64,000 nucleotides of DNA from positions 248,001 to 312,000 of the forward strand of contig CAVTOY010000019.1 in NCBI GenBank assembly GCA_963736445.1. Direction: 5' to 3'. Position numbers and translations under genes: made by a program. Positions 26,381-34,725 of the stretch are shown piece by piece. The stretch's first letter is position 1. Every line of letters begins with the position of its first letter. The notes beneath the pieces were generated by a model that had not been told where the DNA came from, made no database searches, and was given only the letters and a program-made list of their open reading frames with translations. The DNA comes from Thiosocius sp963736445. GTDB lineage: Bacteria; Pseudomonadota; Gammaproteobacteria; Chromatiales; Chromatiaceae.

Positions 26381-27370
26381 TTACTGCCGGCCGGGACTCT
26401 CCTCCGGCTCCTCCCTGATGACGATCGGCACTTCGACGTCGAGGTCCATTGCCCAGGGAATATCCAGACCACTGGCCCAGGGGATCTCCAGCGCAAAAAC
26501 CAGACGATACTCCACCTTCACCAACTCACTGGAAACGATGGTTGGATAGAGACTGCTCGGCAGCGTGAACTTCAGATCAAGCTCCGCCGACTCGCCCGTG
26601 GGAACCTGGCGCTCGTAGCGCGAGGAGTGCACGGTCTCAATCTTCGTCGTGGATTCGCTCCGTGCGCGAAGGAACTCCGTCTTTTGCAGATTGACCACCA
26701 CCGCCTGCACCGCTTTGCCGGATTGGTTCTCGACCACCAGCCGGCAGTCGACATCCTCCCCCGGAAGAAACGTATCCTTGTCCAGGGCTGCACTGATCTT
26801 CACGGACGTGCCCGCTTCGAACAGGGATTTTTCTATCGACGCCGAGACTGGCCGCACAGCGCTTTGGTCATAGGGCTCGTGGATGGTCAGCGGGACCGTC
26901 TGCTCGATATCGAGCTTCAGCGGGATATCAAGATAGCCTTTCAGCAGGTATCGAATCTTCGAGCGACTGGCGCTGTCCTCGTAATCTCCCGGCAGATTCT
27001 TCGGCAGCGTAAATGAGAATGGATAGCGGTAGTCACCCGGCTCGAGCGTCTGGTAATGGCCCGAGGAGAACAGGCCCGCAAAGCTGTCGGAAATCAGTGC
27101 GGCGGCCTCCAGCGGGGGCTCCCCGAACAGCGTCAGCTCCTCCCTGAAGAGGTCCCGTGTCTCGGAATGTGTCCCGCGAACCTTGCCTGTGCCGCTGCTG
27201 CGAATACGGCCAATGCCTCCCCCCCAATAGGACTGTTCATACCCGTGAAACAGCAGCCTGACACCACGGACTGGAATGGCGGTATCTATCTTGAGCTCTA
27301 GTTCGCCCGCTACGACGTCTCCACCGGTGAAATCCGTCTTGCTCAGATGAATCAGCACTTCGTTCGGCAT
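26381..27370 (-). CDS. Arrestin/Spo0M-like protein
   Basis: 329 residues with two beta-sandwich domains of arrestin or sporulation-control Spo0M type. The start MPNEVLIHLSKTDFTGGDVV and GVRLLFHGYEQSYW mark the first. KVEYRLVFALEIPWASGLDI marks the end of the second. No signal peptide, so cytosolic or membrane-peripheral. In Bacillus the relative affects sporulation and membrane processes; the role in this organism is unknown. It stands alone on the minus strand. Confidence 0.75.
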   Translation of the reverse strand: MPNEVLIHLSKTDFTGGDVVAGELELKIDTAIPVRGVRLLFHGYEQSYWGGGIGRIRSSGTGKVRGTHSETRDLFREELTLFGEPPLEAAALISDSFAGLFSSGHYQTLEPGDYRYPFSFTLPKNLPGDYEDSASRSKIRYLLKGYLDIPLKLDIEQTVPLTIHEPYDQSAVRPVSASIEKSLFEAGTSVKISAALDKDTFLPGEDVDCRLVVENQSGKAVQAVVVNLQKTEFLRARSESTTKIETVHSSRYERQVPTGESAELDLKFTLPSSLYPTIVSSELVKVEYRLVFALEIPWASGLDIPWAMDLDVEVPIVIREEPEESPGRQ

Positions 27371-27516
27371 AGTGAACTGCCTCTTTCAGGTTAGGCCTAT
27401 GCTCAGACAGCCAGCACATGCGCTTTGTGGGCCAAGTCTTTCTTATAGACTAGCATTGCTGGAAATGCTTCGTGCCGTCTATCCATGGACGGCAGGAGGG
27501 TTCAGATCTTTGCGGG

Positions 27517-27810
27517 CTAGTCGCGGGGCGGGCTGCCAGTATAGATGACCCTTACTCGAACCTGGGTCAGCAATGCTGTGATTGCGCCCAAGGCGGTAAG
27601 GACTGGCGCCAAGATCGTGAATACGCCCGCCACCGCAACCCCGGTAGTCAACGACGTCTCGAGCAAGACTCGCCCGTCGGGTCTGATGATTATCAACCTG
27701 CGTACATTGCCCTTGGCGACCAGTCGCTCAACGAGGGTGATTAGGTGTCTGCCGCCTTTGGAAAACTCTTCACTCCACGTCGGCTGTTGTCGGACCAGAT
27801 TTTTTTTCAC
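27517..27810 (-). CDS. DUF4342-family small protein
   Basis: 97 residues with EEFSKGGRHLITLVERLVAK, NVRRLIIIRPDGRVLLETSL and a hydrophobic stretch (TTGVAVAGVFTILAPVLTAL) near the C-terminus. This matches the family pattern of a small membrane-anchored domain. Located 26 bases upstream of the polyhydroxyalkanoate-type gene in the reading direction, so co-transcription is possible. Confidence 0.7.
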   Translation of the reverse strand: MKKNLVRQQPTWSEEFSKGGRHLITLVERLVAKGNVRRLIIIRPDGRVLLETSLTTGVAVAGVFTILAPVLTALGAITALLTQVRVRVIYTGSPPRD

Positions 27811-27836
27811 GGCTGTATCTGACCGGCAGCGCGACC

Positions 27837-28136
27837 CTAGGCCAGCCCCTCCCCGCTGTCCCCCGACATCTTTGAAGCAATGTTCTGCTTTATCGCCTGT
27901 TCGATCTTGCCCTTCAGTGGCGCCAGGACCAATCCTAGTTTGATATCGAGCTCGATAAAGCCGTCCCCCAGGTCCAGGTTGCCGGCTGCCCCCGAGCGCC
28001 GGAACAGTAGGCGGTCACCCTTCCATGCGTAATCGATCTTGTATTCTTTCTTCAGGTCTTTGGCGATCTCTTCCACCCGGTTGCGGGTCTCTTGCGGGTT
28101 CAGGGCGTGTTTGTATTTCACATGGATGTTCGACAT
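27837..28136 (-). CDS. Polyhydroxyalkanoic acid system-family protein, copy 1
   Basis: 99 residues, fold reminiscent of START-like proteins encoded near PHA genes (PHA_gran_rgn family). Pattern: IHVKYKHALNPQETRNRVEE, YAWKGDRLLFRR, DLGDGFIELDIKLGLVLAPL. Cytoplasmic. A paralogue lies at 33086-33406. No PHA synthase is in view, so a granule role is only suggested by the family name. Confidence 0.75.
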   Translation of the reverse strand: MSNIHVKYKHALNPQETRNRVEEIAKDLKKEYKIDYAWKGDRLLFRRSGAAGNLDLGDGFIELDIKLGLVLAPLKGKIEQAIKQNIASKMSGDSGEGLA

Positions 28137-28267
28137 GGGCTGTGCTGGAAACCTTTTCTATACTAGCAGTGATGGTAATGCCCTGATTATGACTCGACAG
28201 CCCTGTTGGATGCTACGCTTTGAGCCTTGAATCAGAATTATTAATTCGAACCGAAAGGAGTTGAGCT

Positions 28268-28486
28268 ATGGGTAGCCTGGTCGTCAGCGGCGTAACTTTT
28301 GTCGTCTTCATGACTGAAGGATTGATTCACTACAACATGGGTATGGCCAAGTCAGAGGGCGGATTCAAGCTGCGTATGCCGCCACCCAAGGAACTCGCAA
28401 AGATTGCTGCGGTGACGGCGGTATTTTCAGTCGCCAGCGGCATCCTGATCAAGGCGCTGCCCCAGAAGATCAACCCGCACGTCTGA
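28268..28486 (+). CDS. Small membrane protein (72 aa), unknown
   Basis: GAAAGGAGTTGAGCT precedes ATG 28268, a strong ribosome site. Two hydrophobic helices flank a short polar segment (about residues 6-17 and 44-62). The central part reads LIHYNMGMAKSEGGFKLRMP. Family unknown. Part of the small-protein island. Confidence 0.65.
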   Translation: MGSLVVSGVTFVVFMTEGLIHYNMGMAKSEGGFKLRMPPPKELAKIAAVTAVFSVASGILIKALPQKINPHV

Positions 28487-28673
28487 GGCTGGACATACTG
28501 GCCAAGCCCCCGCTCGCGGACGGACTTCACCGGTATCGAGGCAATCCGCAGCGCCGTGCGGATCGAATGCGTGGCGCCAAGACGGCGCCCTGCTGAAAGT
28601 GCAAAAAACAGTTAAATATATTCTCCAATAGTAATAGTATTTTGCCAATCGACGAGATGGAAGAGAATCGACC

Positions 28674-29246
28674 ATGAATCAGGAAATAGCGACGACGCCA
28701 AAGTTATGGGGCTTAGCCACAGAGAAGTACTTCTATTTCTTCATGGGTCTGCGCAAGGGTGAGATACGAAAACAGGTCGCGATGATGAAGTCCCGCTATC
28801 CGGACGATACGCCGCGCCAATTGGCCAGGCGCTTCGTTACCTCTCAGGCACCACTCTCCCTACTGGGCGGTGCACTTTTCCACGTGCCGATGTTCGTTCC
28901 GACCATCGGCCCCGTTGCCAAGCTCCTGGGTATCGCGGCCGGTTCGTCGCTGATGGTGCGCCTCAATATGACACTGATTCTTCAGATCGCGCTGCTCTTT
29001 GGTTACGACATCGACTCCCGCGAACGTCTGAAAGAACTGATCGCCATCATCGGGGCTACCGGTCTGGCGAGCGCCACCTCACAGTTCCCGCAGCTGGCCG
29101 GCTACTCGATGAACTACAGGGGCCTCATTGGCGGTGCCGCGGTAATGACCGCCAGTCAGCTCATCGGAGAGGCCGCCATCCAATACTACGGCAGGGGCTC
29201 GACGATAGAGGTCGATGTGCCTGAGGGATCGCCGGCTACCGCATGA
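28674..29246 (+). CDS. Membrane-associated hypothetical protein, EcsC-like (190 aa)
   Basis: 190 residues with hydrophobic segments at about 60-82, 100-117 and 140-165. LFGYDIDSRERLKELIAIIG resembles the EcsC/DUF697 pattern linking cytosolic domains to membranes. Clear ribosome site (GAGATGGAAGAG). Weak resemblance to the longer EcsC protein at 39684. Confidence 0.55.
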   Translation: MNQEIATTPKLWGLATEKYFYFFMGLRKGEIRKQVAMMKSRYPDDTPRQLARRFVTSQAPLSLLGGALFHVPMFVPTIGPVAKLLGIAAGSSLMVRLNMTLILQIALLFGYDIDSRERLKELIAIIGATGLASATSQFPQLAGYSMNYRGLIGGAAVMTASQLIGEAAIQYYGRGSTIEVDVPEGSPATA

Positions 29247-29366
29247 CCCGATGGCTCAAGCGTGTCAGTCTGTAGCCGTCAGTAACACGGCCCGCTCGCA
29301 CTAGGAATCTGCGGCCGATCGGCGGGCGCGACCGGGCCGATTGTGTGCAGGCTGGCGCCGGTCCGG

Positions 29367-30248
29367 TCACTGATCCTGGCTAACGCATCGGATCACCAGC
29401 ACCGGCTCTTCCGAGCATTGGATGACGCCGTTGGTCACGCTGCCGAGCATCCATCGGCTGATCCCATGGCGTCCATGGGTACACAAGGCGGTGACACTGT
29501 TCGGCGTCTCGATGGCAAAGTCGACGATCTCTTGGGCCGGCAAGCCTTGCAGCACCTTGTAGGAGACCTTTTCCACGCCCTCCTTTCTCAACTGCGCGGC
29601 CTTTTCTTTAATATAGGCCTCCGCCGAGTCGTGCACGATCTGCGAAATTTCACGCTTGCGGATGGATGATCCGGGAAAGTGTGGATTGTAAGACCTCACC
29701 AGGATCAACTCCATGCCCAAGCTCTTGCAGAGCGTGATGACGTTGGGAAGGATCGTCTCGGCGAGCTCTGACCCGTCGAGAGGCACGATAAGCCGCTTGA
29801 ATTCGACCAGGTTTCCCTGGGGATTCTTGGCATCGGCGGGAACGAGAAGCACAGGTGTTGCCGTGGCCTGAACGACCTTAGCCGCCACACTCCCCAACAA
29901 CAGGCGCTGCACGCCCGAGTAGCCATGCGTCGACATCAAGACAAGGGTGTCATCCTGCGATTCGGCCTGTTCGATAATCACCGAGGCCGGGTAGCCCCTC
30001 TGCACGCTGTGGCCTATGCGCTCGGCCCCAAGCTCTGCGGACAACGCATCATGTATTCCCTTCAGATAGGCCTCGGCTTCCTCAGAAGCCTGCGCGATGA
30101 GCTCTTCGGGGATGTCCTCGGTAATGGTCGGCACCACATAAACAAGGTCGATGCGGGAACCGAACGAGCGGGCAAGATCCTTCGCGATTGGCAAGACCCT
30201 TTCCGACAGGGCTGATCTGTCAAGTGGCAACAAGACTCTCTTAAACAT
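29367..30248 (-). CDS. Universal stress protein, two UspA domains
   Basis: 293 residues, two tandem Usp domains (about 1-145 and 150-293). Each starts with KRVLLPLDRSALSERVLP or KRLIVPLDGSELAETILP and carries the ATP-type G-2x-G-9x-G(S) pattern (STHGYSGVQRLLLGSVAAKV; THGRHGISRWMLGSVTNGVI). It probably binds ATP in the cytosol. Next to the ArsB/NhaD-type permease. Confidence 0.9.
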   Translation of the reverse strand: MFKRVLLPLDRSALSERVLPIAKDLARSFGSRIDLVYVVPTITEDIPEELIAQASEEAEAYLKGIHDALSAELGAERIGHSVQRGYPASVIIEQAESQDDTLVLMSTHGYSGVQRLLLGSVAAKVVQATATPVLLVPADAKNPQGNLVEFKRLIVPLDGSELAETILPNVITLCKSLGMELILVRSYNPHFPGSSIRKREISQIVHDSAEAYIKEKAAQLRKEGVEKVSYKVLQGLPAQEIVDFAIETPNSVTALCTHGRHGISRWMLGSVTNGVIQCSEEPVLVIRCVSQDQ

Positions 30249-30315
30249 CGCTGCGTCCCTCAGTCAGGATTAGTCGATTTACCAGTAGGCCTCGATTGCC
30301 AGCTCTGATATGAGC

Positions 30316-31666
30316 CTATTTTGCAAAAGGAACCACCCAGATAAGCATTCCGATAATGAAGCAGATTACACTGGCCGCCAAGGTGAAGGTCACGCTCCAT
30401 TTGAGGAACTCCTTGATCGGCACTTTGCGCTTATCCTCGCGCTCCACGATGTTCAACGCGACATACAGCGCAGGGGCGCCGGCGATCGTCAGATTACTGC
30501 CCAATGTGCCCGCCCATACCAACATCCAATAAAGCGGCCAGACCTCGATCCCCTGCTCTCCCAGATCCCGGATCATATAGAGGAACGTCAATATATAGGC
30601 ATCGTGCTCAATGACGCCGACAATGGGCACCGTCACCCAGTAGAGCAGAGACACACCGGCGATCAGATTTTCCTTGAACAGCGGCGCAAGAAAGTCTGCC
30701 AGGTTCTGCAGCAGATGCGTCTTCTCGAAGCCACCGACCAGAGCGAACAATCCGATATAGAAAAAGATAGCCCGCCAGTCCAGTTCCTGAAGAATCACTT
30801 CGAATTCAGGCTTTTTCAGACGATGCCCCATCCCCTCCACCACCAGGATCAGCACCATTGCGCCGGTCAGGGCGATGAAGCCGAGTTGAACCCCGAGGTA
30901 CTCACGCAGCGACATCGCGATGATGGTGGCAAAGAAGCCGACCGACGACGATGGTCGCAAACAGTTTGTCCGGTATCGTTGCATCAAACGGGAGTTCGCC
31001 CGGACCATCGGCTCCCGCAGCGGACCCGGAGGCCTTAGAGGAGGCATTGCGGAAACCGAACAGATACATGATGAACAGGGTCAGGACAAAAGTGACCATC
31101 AGGATTGGAAAGGATGAGGGCCGGCCGTCCTGCCACACGAATTCCATGAACTCGACGCCTGAGACGCTGTGCAGCATCTGCGGTGGCAGATCTCCCAGCA
31201 GCAGCGCCGTGCCCATGAAATTCGAGCTGAACCCGATCATCAGTATCACGGGCGCCAAAGGCAGATTAAGGTGGCGGACGATAGGGATAGCCACTGGCGC
31301 CATCATCAGAATGACGACGACGTTGTCCACCACCAGCGAAATGATGCCGGAGAGCATGGACAAGATCATCACCAACAGCCCGCCGTGGCCCCTGGAAACG
31401 ACCAAGGCCTTTACCGACAGCCATTCGGGGATGCCGGTCTTGCCCAGGTAGCCGGCGATGATCCAGATACTCACCAGGATGGCCAAGACGTTCCAGTCTA
31501 CCGCGTTGAAGGCCTCGGATTCGGTCATGGTGCCGACCCAGACCATGGCCAGAACACCCAAGACCGCGGCGACCGAGCTGTCGATGATCCCGGCAACGAC
31601 GGTCAAAATCGTGGCTATGAAGATGATCACCGTCAACCAGAAAGTAAGGTCCGTCATTTCTGCCAT
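30316..31666 (-). pseudogene. ArsB/NhaD-type ion permease, single frameshift
   Basis: Membrane transporter with about 11 helices. The start ATG 31666 follows GGGGACAGAG, and the N-terminal part has DWNVLAILVSIWIIAGYLG and SLVVDNVVVILMMAPVAIPI. At about 30945 the frame changes by one extra base (PDKLFATIVV continuing GFFATIIAMSLREYLGVQ). The C-terminal part contains AGTLGSNLTIAGAPALYVAL. Repaired length is about 449 residues, normal for the family. A Na+/H+ antiporter role (NhaD) is likely; arsenite or organic-acid transport are alternatives. The shift may be a sequencing error. Confidence 0.8.
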
Positions 31667-31816
31667 TCTCTGTCCCCTATGCCGCGATTCTGCGTCAGAC
31701 TTTGTTTTTGGTACGTTGCGAAACGGCGAATGTTGAGCGAACAAACGGTCGCGCCATTATCAGGTCACGGTTTCCTGCGACGGCCAATCTGCTTGGACGT
31801 GATGCTGGTTATTCAG

Positions 31817-32104
31817 CTAGATCTCGTTTGCCAGGTCTTCTGCCGAATCCTTGACATCATCCAACACTGTCTCGCCGGCATCCATCGCGTCGTCGAAATC
31901 CGGAAAGGCGTCGGGCTCGCCGATGATGCTTTTTGTCAGCGCGGTGCTTGCCATGGCGCCGAGCACGGCGCCTATCGCGGACCCCCAGGGCCCCAGATTG
32001 CAGCCCACAGCAGTGCAGATGCGCTGGGCGGCCCAAGAGCCACCATAACCACCGGCGAGGGCGCTACCGGCCATTAGCAGCGAATTCTTCAAATGCTTGT
32101 CCAT
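31817..32104 (-). CDS. Glycine-zipper small membrane protein, copy 1
   Basis: 95 residues. GSALAGGYGGSWAAQRICTA and WGSAIGAVLGAMASTALTKS form glycine-rich helices that pack tightly. An acidic tail follows (FPDFDDAMDAGETVLDDVKD). It is a paralogue of 39120-39347 (shared LG-WG-(x)G-x-(x)GAMA-x-x-LTK pattern). Function unknown. Confidence 0.65.
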   Translation of the reverse strand: MDKHLKNSLLMAGSALAGGYGGSWAAQRICTAVGCNLGPWGSAIGAVLGAMASTALTKSIIGEPDAFPDFDDAMDAGETVLDDVKDSAEDLANEI

Positions 32105-32682
32105 GTCTTCTCCTTAATCCGAGCGAAAAAGCCGCTTGTGATTTACGCAGGTTCGAACTCGAGTTCATCGATTTCGAACCGCAAGTTGGGTGCGGACGAT
32201 CTTCCGGCTCATTAACACAAATGAAGCGCGCGACCTTTAGCTTTGGAAGTTGCCGTGAAGCGCCTTCGCACTCGATAGCTATAGAAACAGATAATTGGAG
32301 CCGAGCCTAGGCACTATAGTTGTGGACGGCCGAGCTTGCATCAACGCTGGCGAGTTTTACCGCGCCTGCCCAAGCAGTGGATCACAATTTTATGGCAGTT
32401 TTGTGACACCGCAATAAATCGCAGAGGTCCTCGACCGCTTGACTCATGGCCGGCCTTGCTGTCCCTAAGTTGTCCTCAGCCTTTTCGCCAGGGCGCAACA
32501 GAGTGCGCTGCCTCGGCCATCCACCGGCGGTCGTGCCGCCATCCTCGAAGGATCACGTGCGCAACAGCCGAATCGCCGAGATCAGTTACCAGAAAGACGC
32601 CGAGCCGCTACGCCCTTGTAACCGGTATGGCAGTGGATAGAGGAAATAGAACGTAATATATTACCGTTCGGCCAAGGGCTTC
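32105..32682. other. Gene-free stretch with a nested inverted repeat
   Basis: No convincing coding frame. It holds GGTTCGAA (32150-32157) with TTCGAACC (32173-32180), enclosing the perfect 12-bp palindrome GAACTCGAGTTC at 32155-32166. The remaining bases show no known element. Confidence 0.4.
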
Positions 32683-33024
32683 ATGGCGACGCATCGCCAA
32701 GAGTGGACCAATTTTATGAAACAGCTTGAAGCGCTACTGAAGAGTCCCACGACACAACACCTGGCGATAAATCTCACCGTGGCTATCGTGGTACCAATGA
32801 TAGTGACCGCTGTGGCGCCCATGGTGCGCCCGGCGGCGCGCGGTGTCTTGAAGGCCGGCATCCTGGTCTACGAGAAGGCGCGCGAGACCGCATCTGACTT
32901 CGGCGAATTGGTGGAAGATCTGGTTGCCGAGGTACAGGAAGAGCTCCAGGAGTCCAGAGAGCAGTCTGCAGGCCTGATGGAACCCAATCAGCCCCCTCGT
33001 CACAGGACGGATAACGCAGGCTGA
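32683..33024 (+). CDS. DUF5132-like small membrane protein
   Basis: 113 residues from ATG 32683 (AAGGGC 5 bases upstream); ATG 32716 (MKQLEALLKSPTTQHL) may be the true start. It has one hydrophobic stretch (LAINLTVAIVVPMIVTAVAP), then an amphipathic region with VRPAARGVLKAGILVYEKAR and an acidic helix (EDLVAEVQEELQES). Family members often sit near metal P-type ATPases, as here. Confidence 0.65.
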   Translation: MATHRQEWTNFMKQLEALLKSPTTQHLAINLTVAIVVPMIVTAVAPMVRPAARGVLKAGILVYEKARETASDFGELVEDLVAEVQEELQESREQSAGLMEPNQPPRHRTDNAG

Positions 33025-33085
33025 CACTGCATCCGTTTTTTGCTAGGGCCTTGTCGGCTCGACGGGCGGGAGAATAGCGCGTCGC

Positions 33086-33406
33086 TCAGAGCTTCTCGTG
33101 CAGCGTGATCCTGGCGGGCGCCCCTTTACTGTCACCTATCGTGCTATGCAGATTCTTGCGGATGGCGCGCTCGATCTTGTGTTTCAAGGGCACGAACAGC
33201 AGACCGAGCTTGATCTTCATTTCGATGCATCCATCCCCCAGATAGATGTGGACTGAAGAACCCTTATGGCTCGAGCGTATGTGATTGCCCTTCCAGTCAT
33301 AATCGACCCGATACTTGTTCTTCAGATGCCTTGCGATGCGTTCCACCCGCTGATGGGTTTCATGATGCTTCAGGCAATGGTGATGTTTTATATGGATCCT
33401 CGACAT
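33086..33406 (-). CDS. Polyhydroxyalkanoic acid system-family protein, copy 2
   Basis: 106 residues from ATG 33406. Same pattern as copy 1 at 27837: SRIHIKHHHCLKHHETHQRV, YDWKGNHIRSS, YLGDGCIEMKIKLGLLFVPL. It is unusually rich in His and Lys (HHHCLKHHETHQ), which may give metal affinity. Convergent with the DUF5132-like gene. Confidence 0.7.
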   Translation of the reverse strand: MSRIHIKHHHCLKHHETHQRVERIARHLKNKYRVDYDWKGNHIRSSHKGSSVHIYLGDGCIEMKIKLGLLFVPLKHKIERAIRKNLHSTIGDSKGAPARITLHEKL

Positions 33407-33540
33407 ATCCGTACACACAGGTCTTACGGGCGATAGCCAAGGCCACGCTATACAGCCCCGTGCTCTTCATGTACCGGCGCGCCGCACGCGATACCAATAC
33501 CAGACCCAATCACGGGCCGCGCCGAAAGCCTCTCAGGCCA

Positions 33541-34725
33541 TCAGGTCAGTTCCTTGCCCTTGTCCGTATTTTCCCAGGGCGCCTTCAGGTCCACACGCCC
33601 CATCTGACCGTAAACCGCCAGCTTTCTATAGAACCCTTCGATCTCCGAAGGCAGCTTCTGAAGTCGCAGGTCTCGCACGATCGCGCCCAGGCGAAAATCG
33701 ATGGCCTTGTCGAGGCGTGATGCCAGCTCCTTGTCGTCCACTGTTCCGGTGCCGAAGGTGCGCACATGCAGACTGATCGGTCGTGCGGCACCGACCGTGT
33801 AGCTGAGCTGCACTTCGCACTCTGTCGCAAGGCCCGCCGCTACCACGTTCTTGGCCGCATAGCGCGCCGCATAGGCGCCCACGCGATCGATCCGCATTGG
33901 ATCCTTACCGCTCAAGGCGGCGCCGCTATGACGAGCATACTCGCCGTAGGTGTCGATGCCGGTCTTTCTTCCCGTGAGACCCGAGTGCACAGCAGGACCT
34001 CCCCCGATCTGCAGACCTTCCGGATTCACAAAGATGTTGGTCCGCTTATCCACTGCGAATTTTTGCTGCTTCAGGACCGGCTCGATGACATGCTCGATCA
34101 TGTCGCCGCGCAACTGGTTGAGGTCGACGGCCGACGCATCGGTCTGACTGGTAACCAGCGCAATGCTGTGGATACGCTCTGCCTTGCCATCGACGTACTC
34201 GATCGCGACCTGCGCCTTACCGTCAGGCAGCAGATACGGCAGTTTCTTTTTTACAGCCGGCGAATCGAGGTGATCAGCCAGCCTGTGCGCCAGCCAGATC
34301 GGCAGTGGCATCAACGCCTTTGTCTGATCGCAGGCATAACCGAACAAGGTGGCGGGGTGTTTTGCGGTAATCTGGTCGAGCTGGGTATTGTCCAGCTCAT
34401 CGAGGTCCATCGGCCTGTAGTCTGTCGCGGTATGGTTCTTGAAGCTGGTCAATATGGTGCAGTCATCCGCATTGAACTCCGTTGGTGAGTAGCCCACTGC
34501 GCGAATGACATCCCTGGCGACACCCTGAATGTCGAATATCGTCTGGGACGTGTAATGCGCCGATATGAACATGACCCCACTCGATAGTGCACACTCCGCG
34601 ACGATGCTGGATGAGGGATCGCCCTTGAGGAAGGTATCGACGATAGCGTCGCTCACCTGATCGCACAGCTTGTCTGGGTGACCAAGAGTGACGGACTCGG
34701 AAGTAAATACGTAGTCACCTTTCAC
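33541..34725 (-). CDS. metK: Divergent S-adenosylmethionine synthetase
   Basis: Methionine adenosyltransferase (ATP + Met to SAM), 394 residues. The signature stretches are present but altered: ESVTLGHPDKLCDQVSDAIV (canonical SVSEGHPDK), GLTGRKTGIDTYGEY (normally GLTGRKIIVDTYGG) and SGKDPMRIDRVGAYAARYAAK. His, Asp and Lys residues of the ATP site are kept. The start is GTG 34725 overlapping the ATPase TGA (GTGA) with AGGAG upstream. It is probably a second, specialised copy; the primary metK would be elsewhere. Confidence 0.88.
   Translation of the reverse strand: MKGDYVFTSESVTLGHPDKLCDQVSDAIVDTFLKGDPSSSIVAECALSSGVMFISAHYTSQTIFDIQGVARDVIRAVGYSPTEFNADDCTILTSFKNHTATDYRPMDLDELDNTQLDQITAKHPATLFGYACDQTKALMPLPIWLAHRLADHLDSPAVKKKLPYLLPDGKAQVAIEYVDGKAERIHSIALVTSQTDASAVDLNQLRGDMIEHVIEPVLKQQKFAVDKRTNIFVNPEGLQIGGGPAVHSGLTGRKTGIDTYGEYARHSGAALSGKDPMRIDRVGAYAARYAAKNVVAAGLATECEVQLSYTVGAARPISLHVRTFGTGTVDDKELASRLDKAIDFRLGAIVRDLRLQKLPSEIEGFYRKLAVYGQMGRVDLKAPWENTDKGKELT

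Noticed and set aside
32148..32165. GGTTCGAAC resembling a tRNA T-arm
   Set aside because: No acceptor, D or anticodon arms can be built around it.
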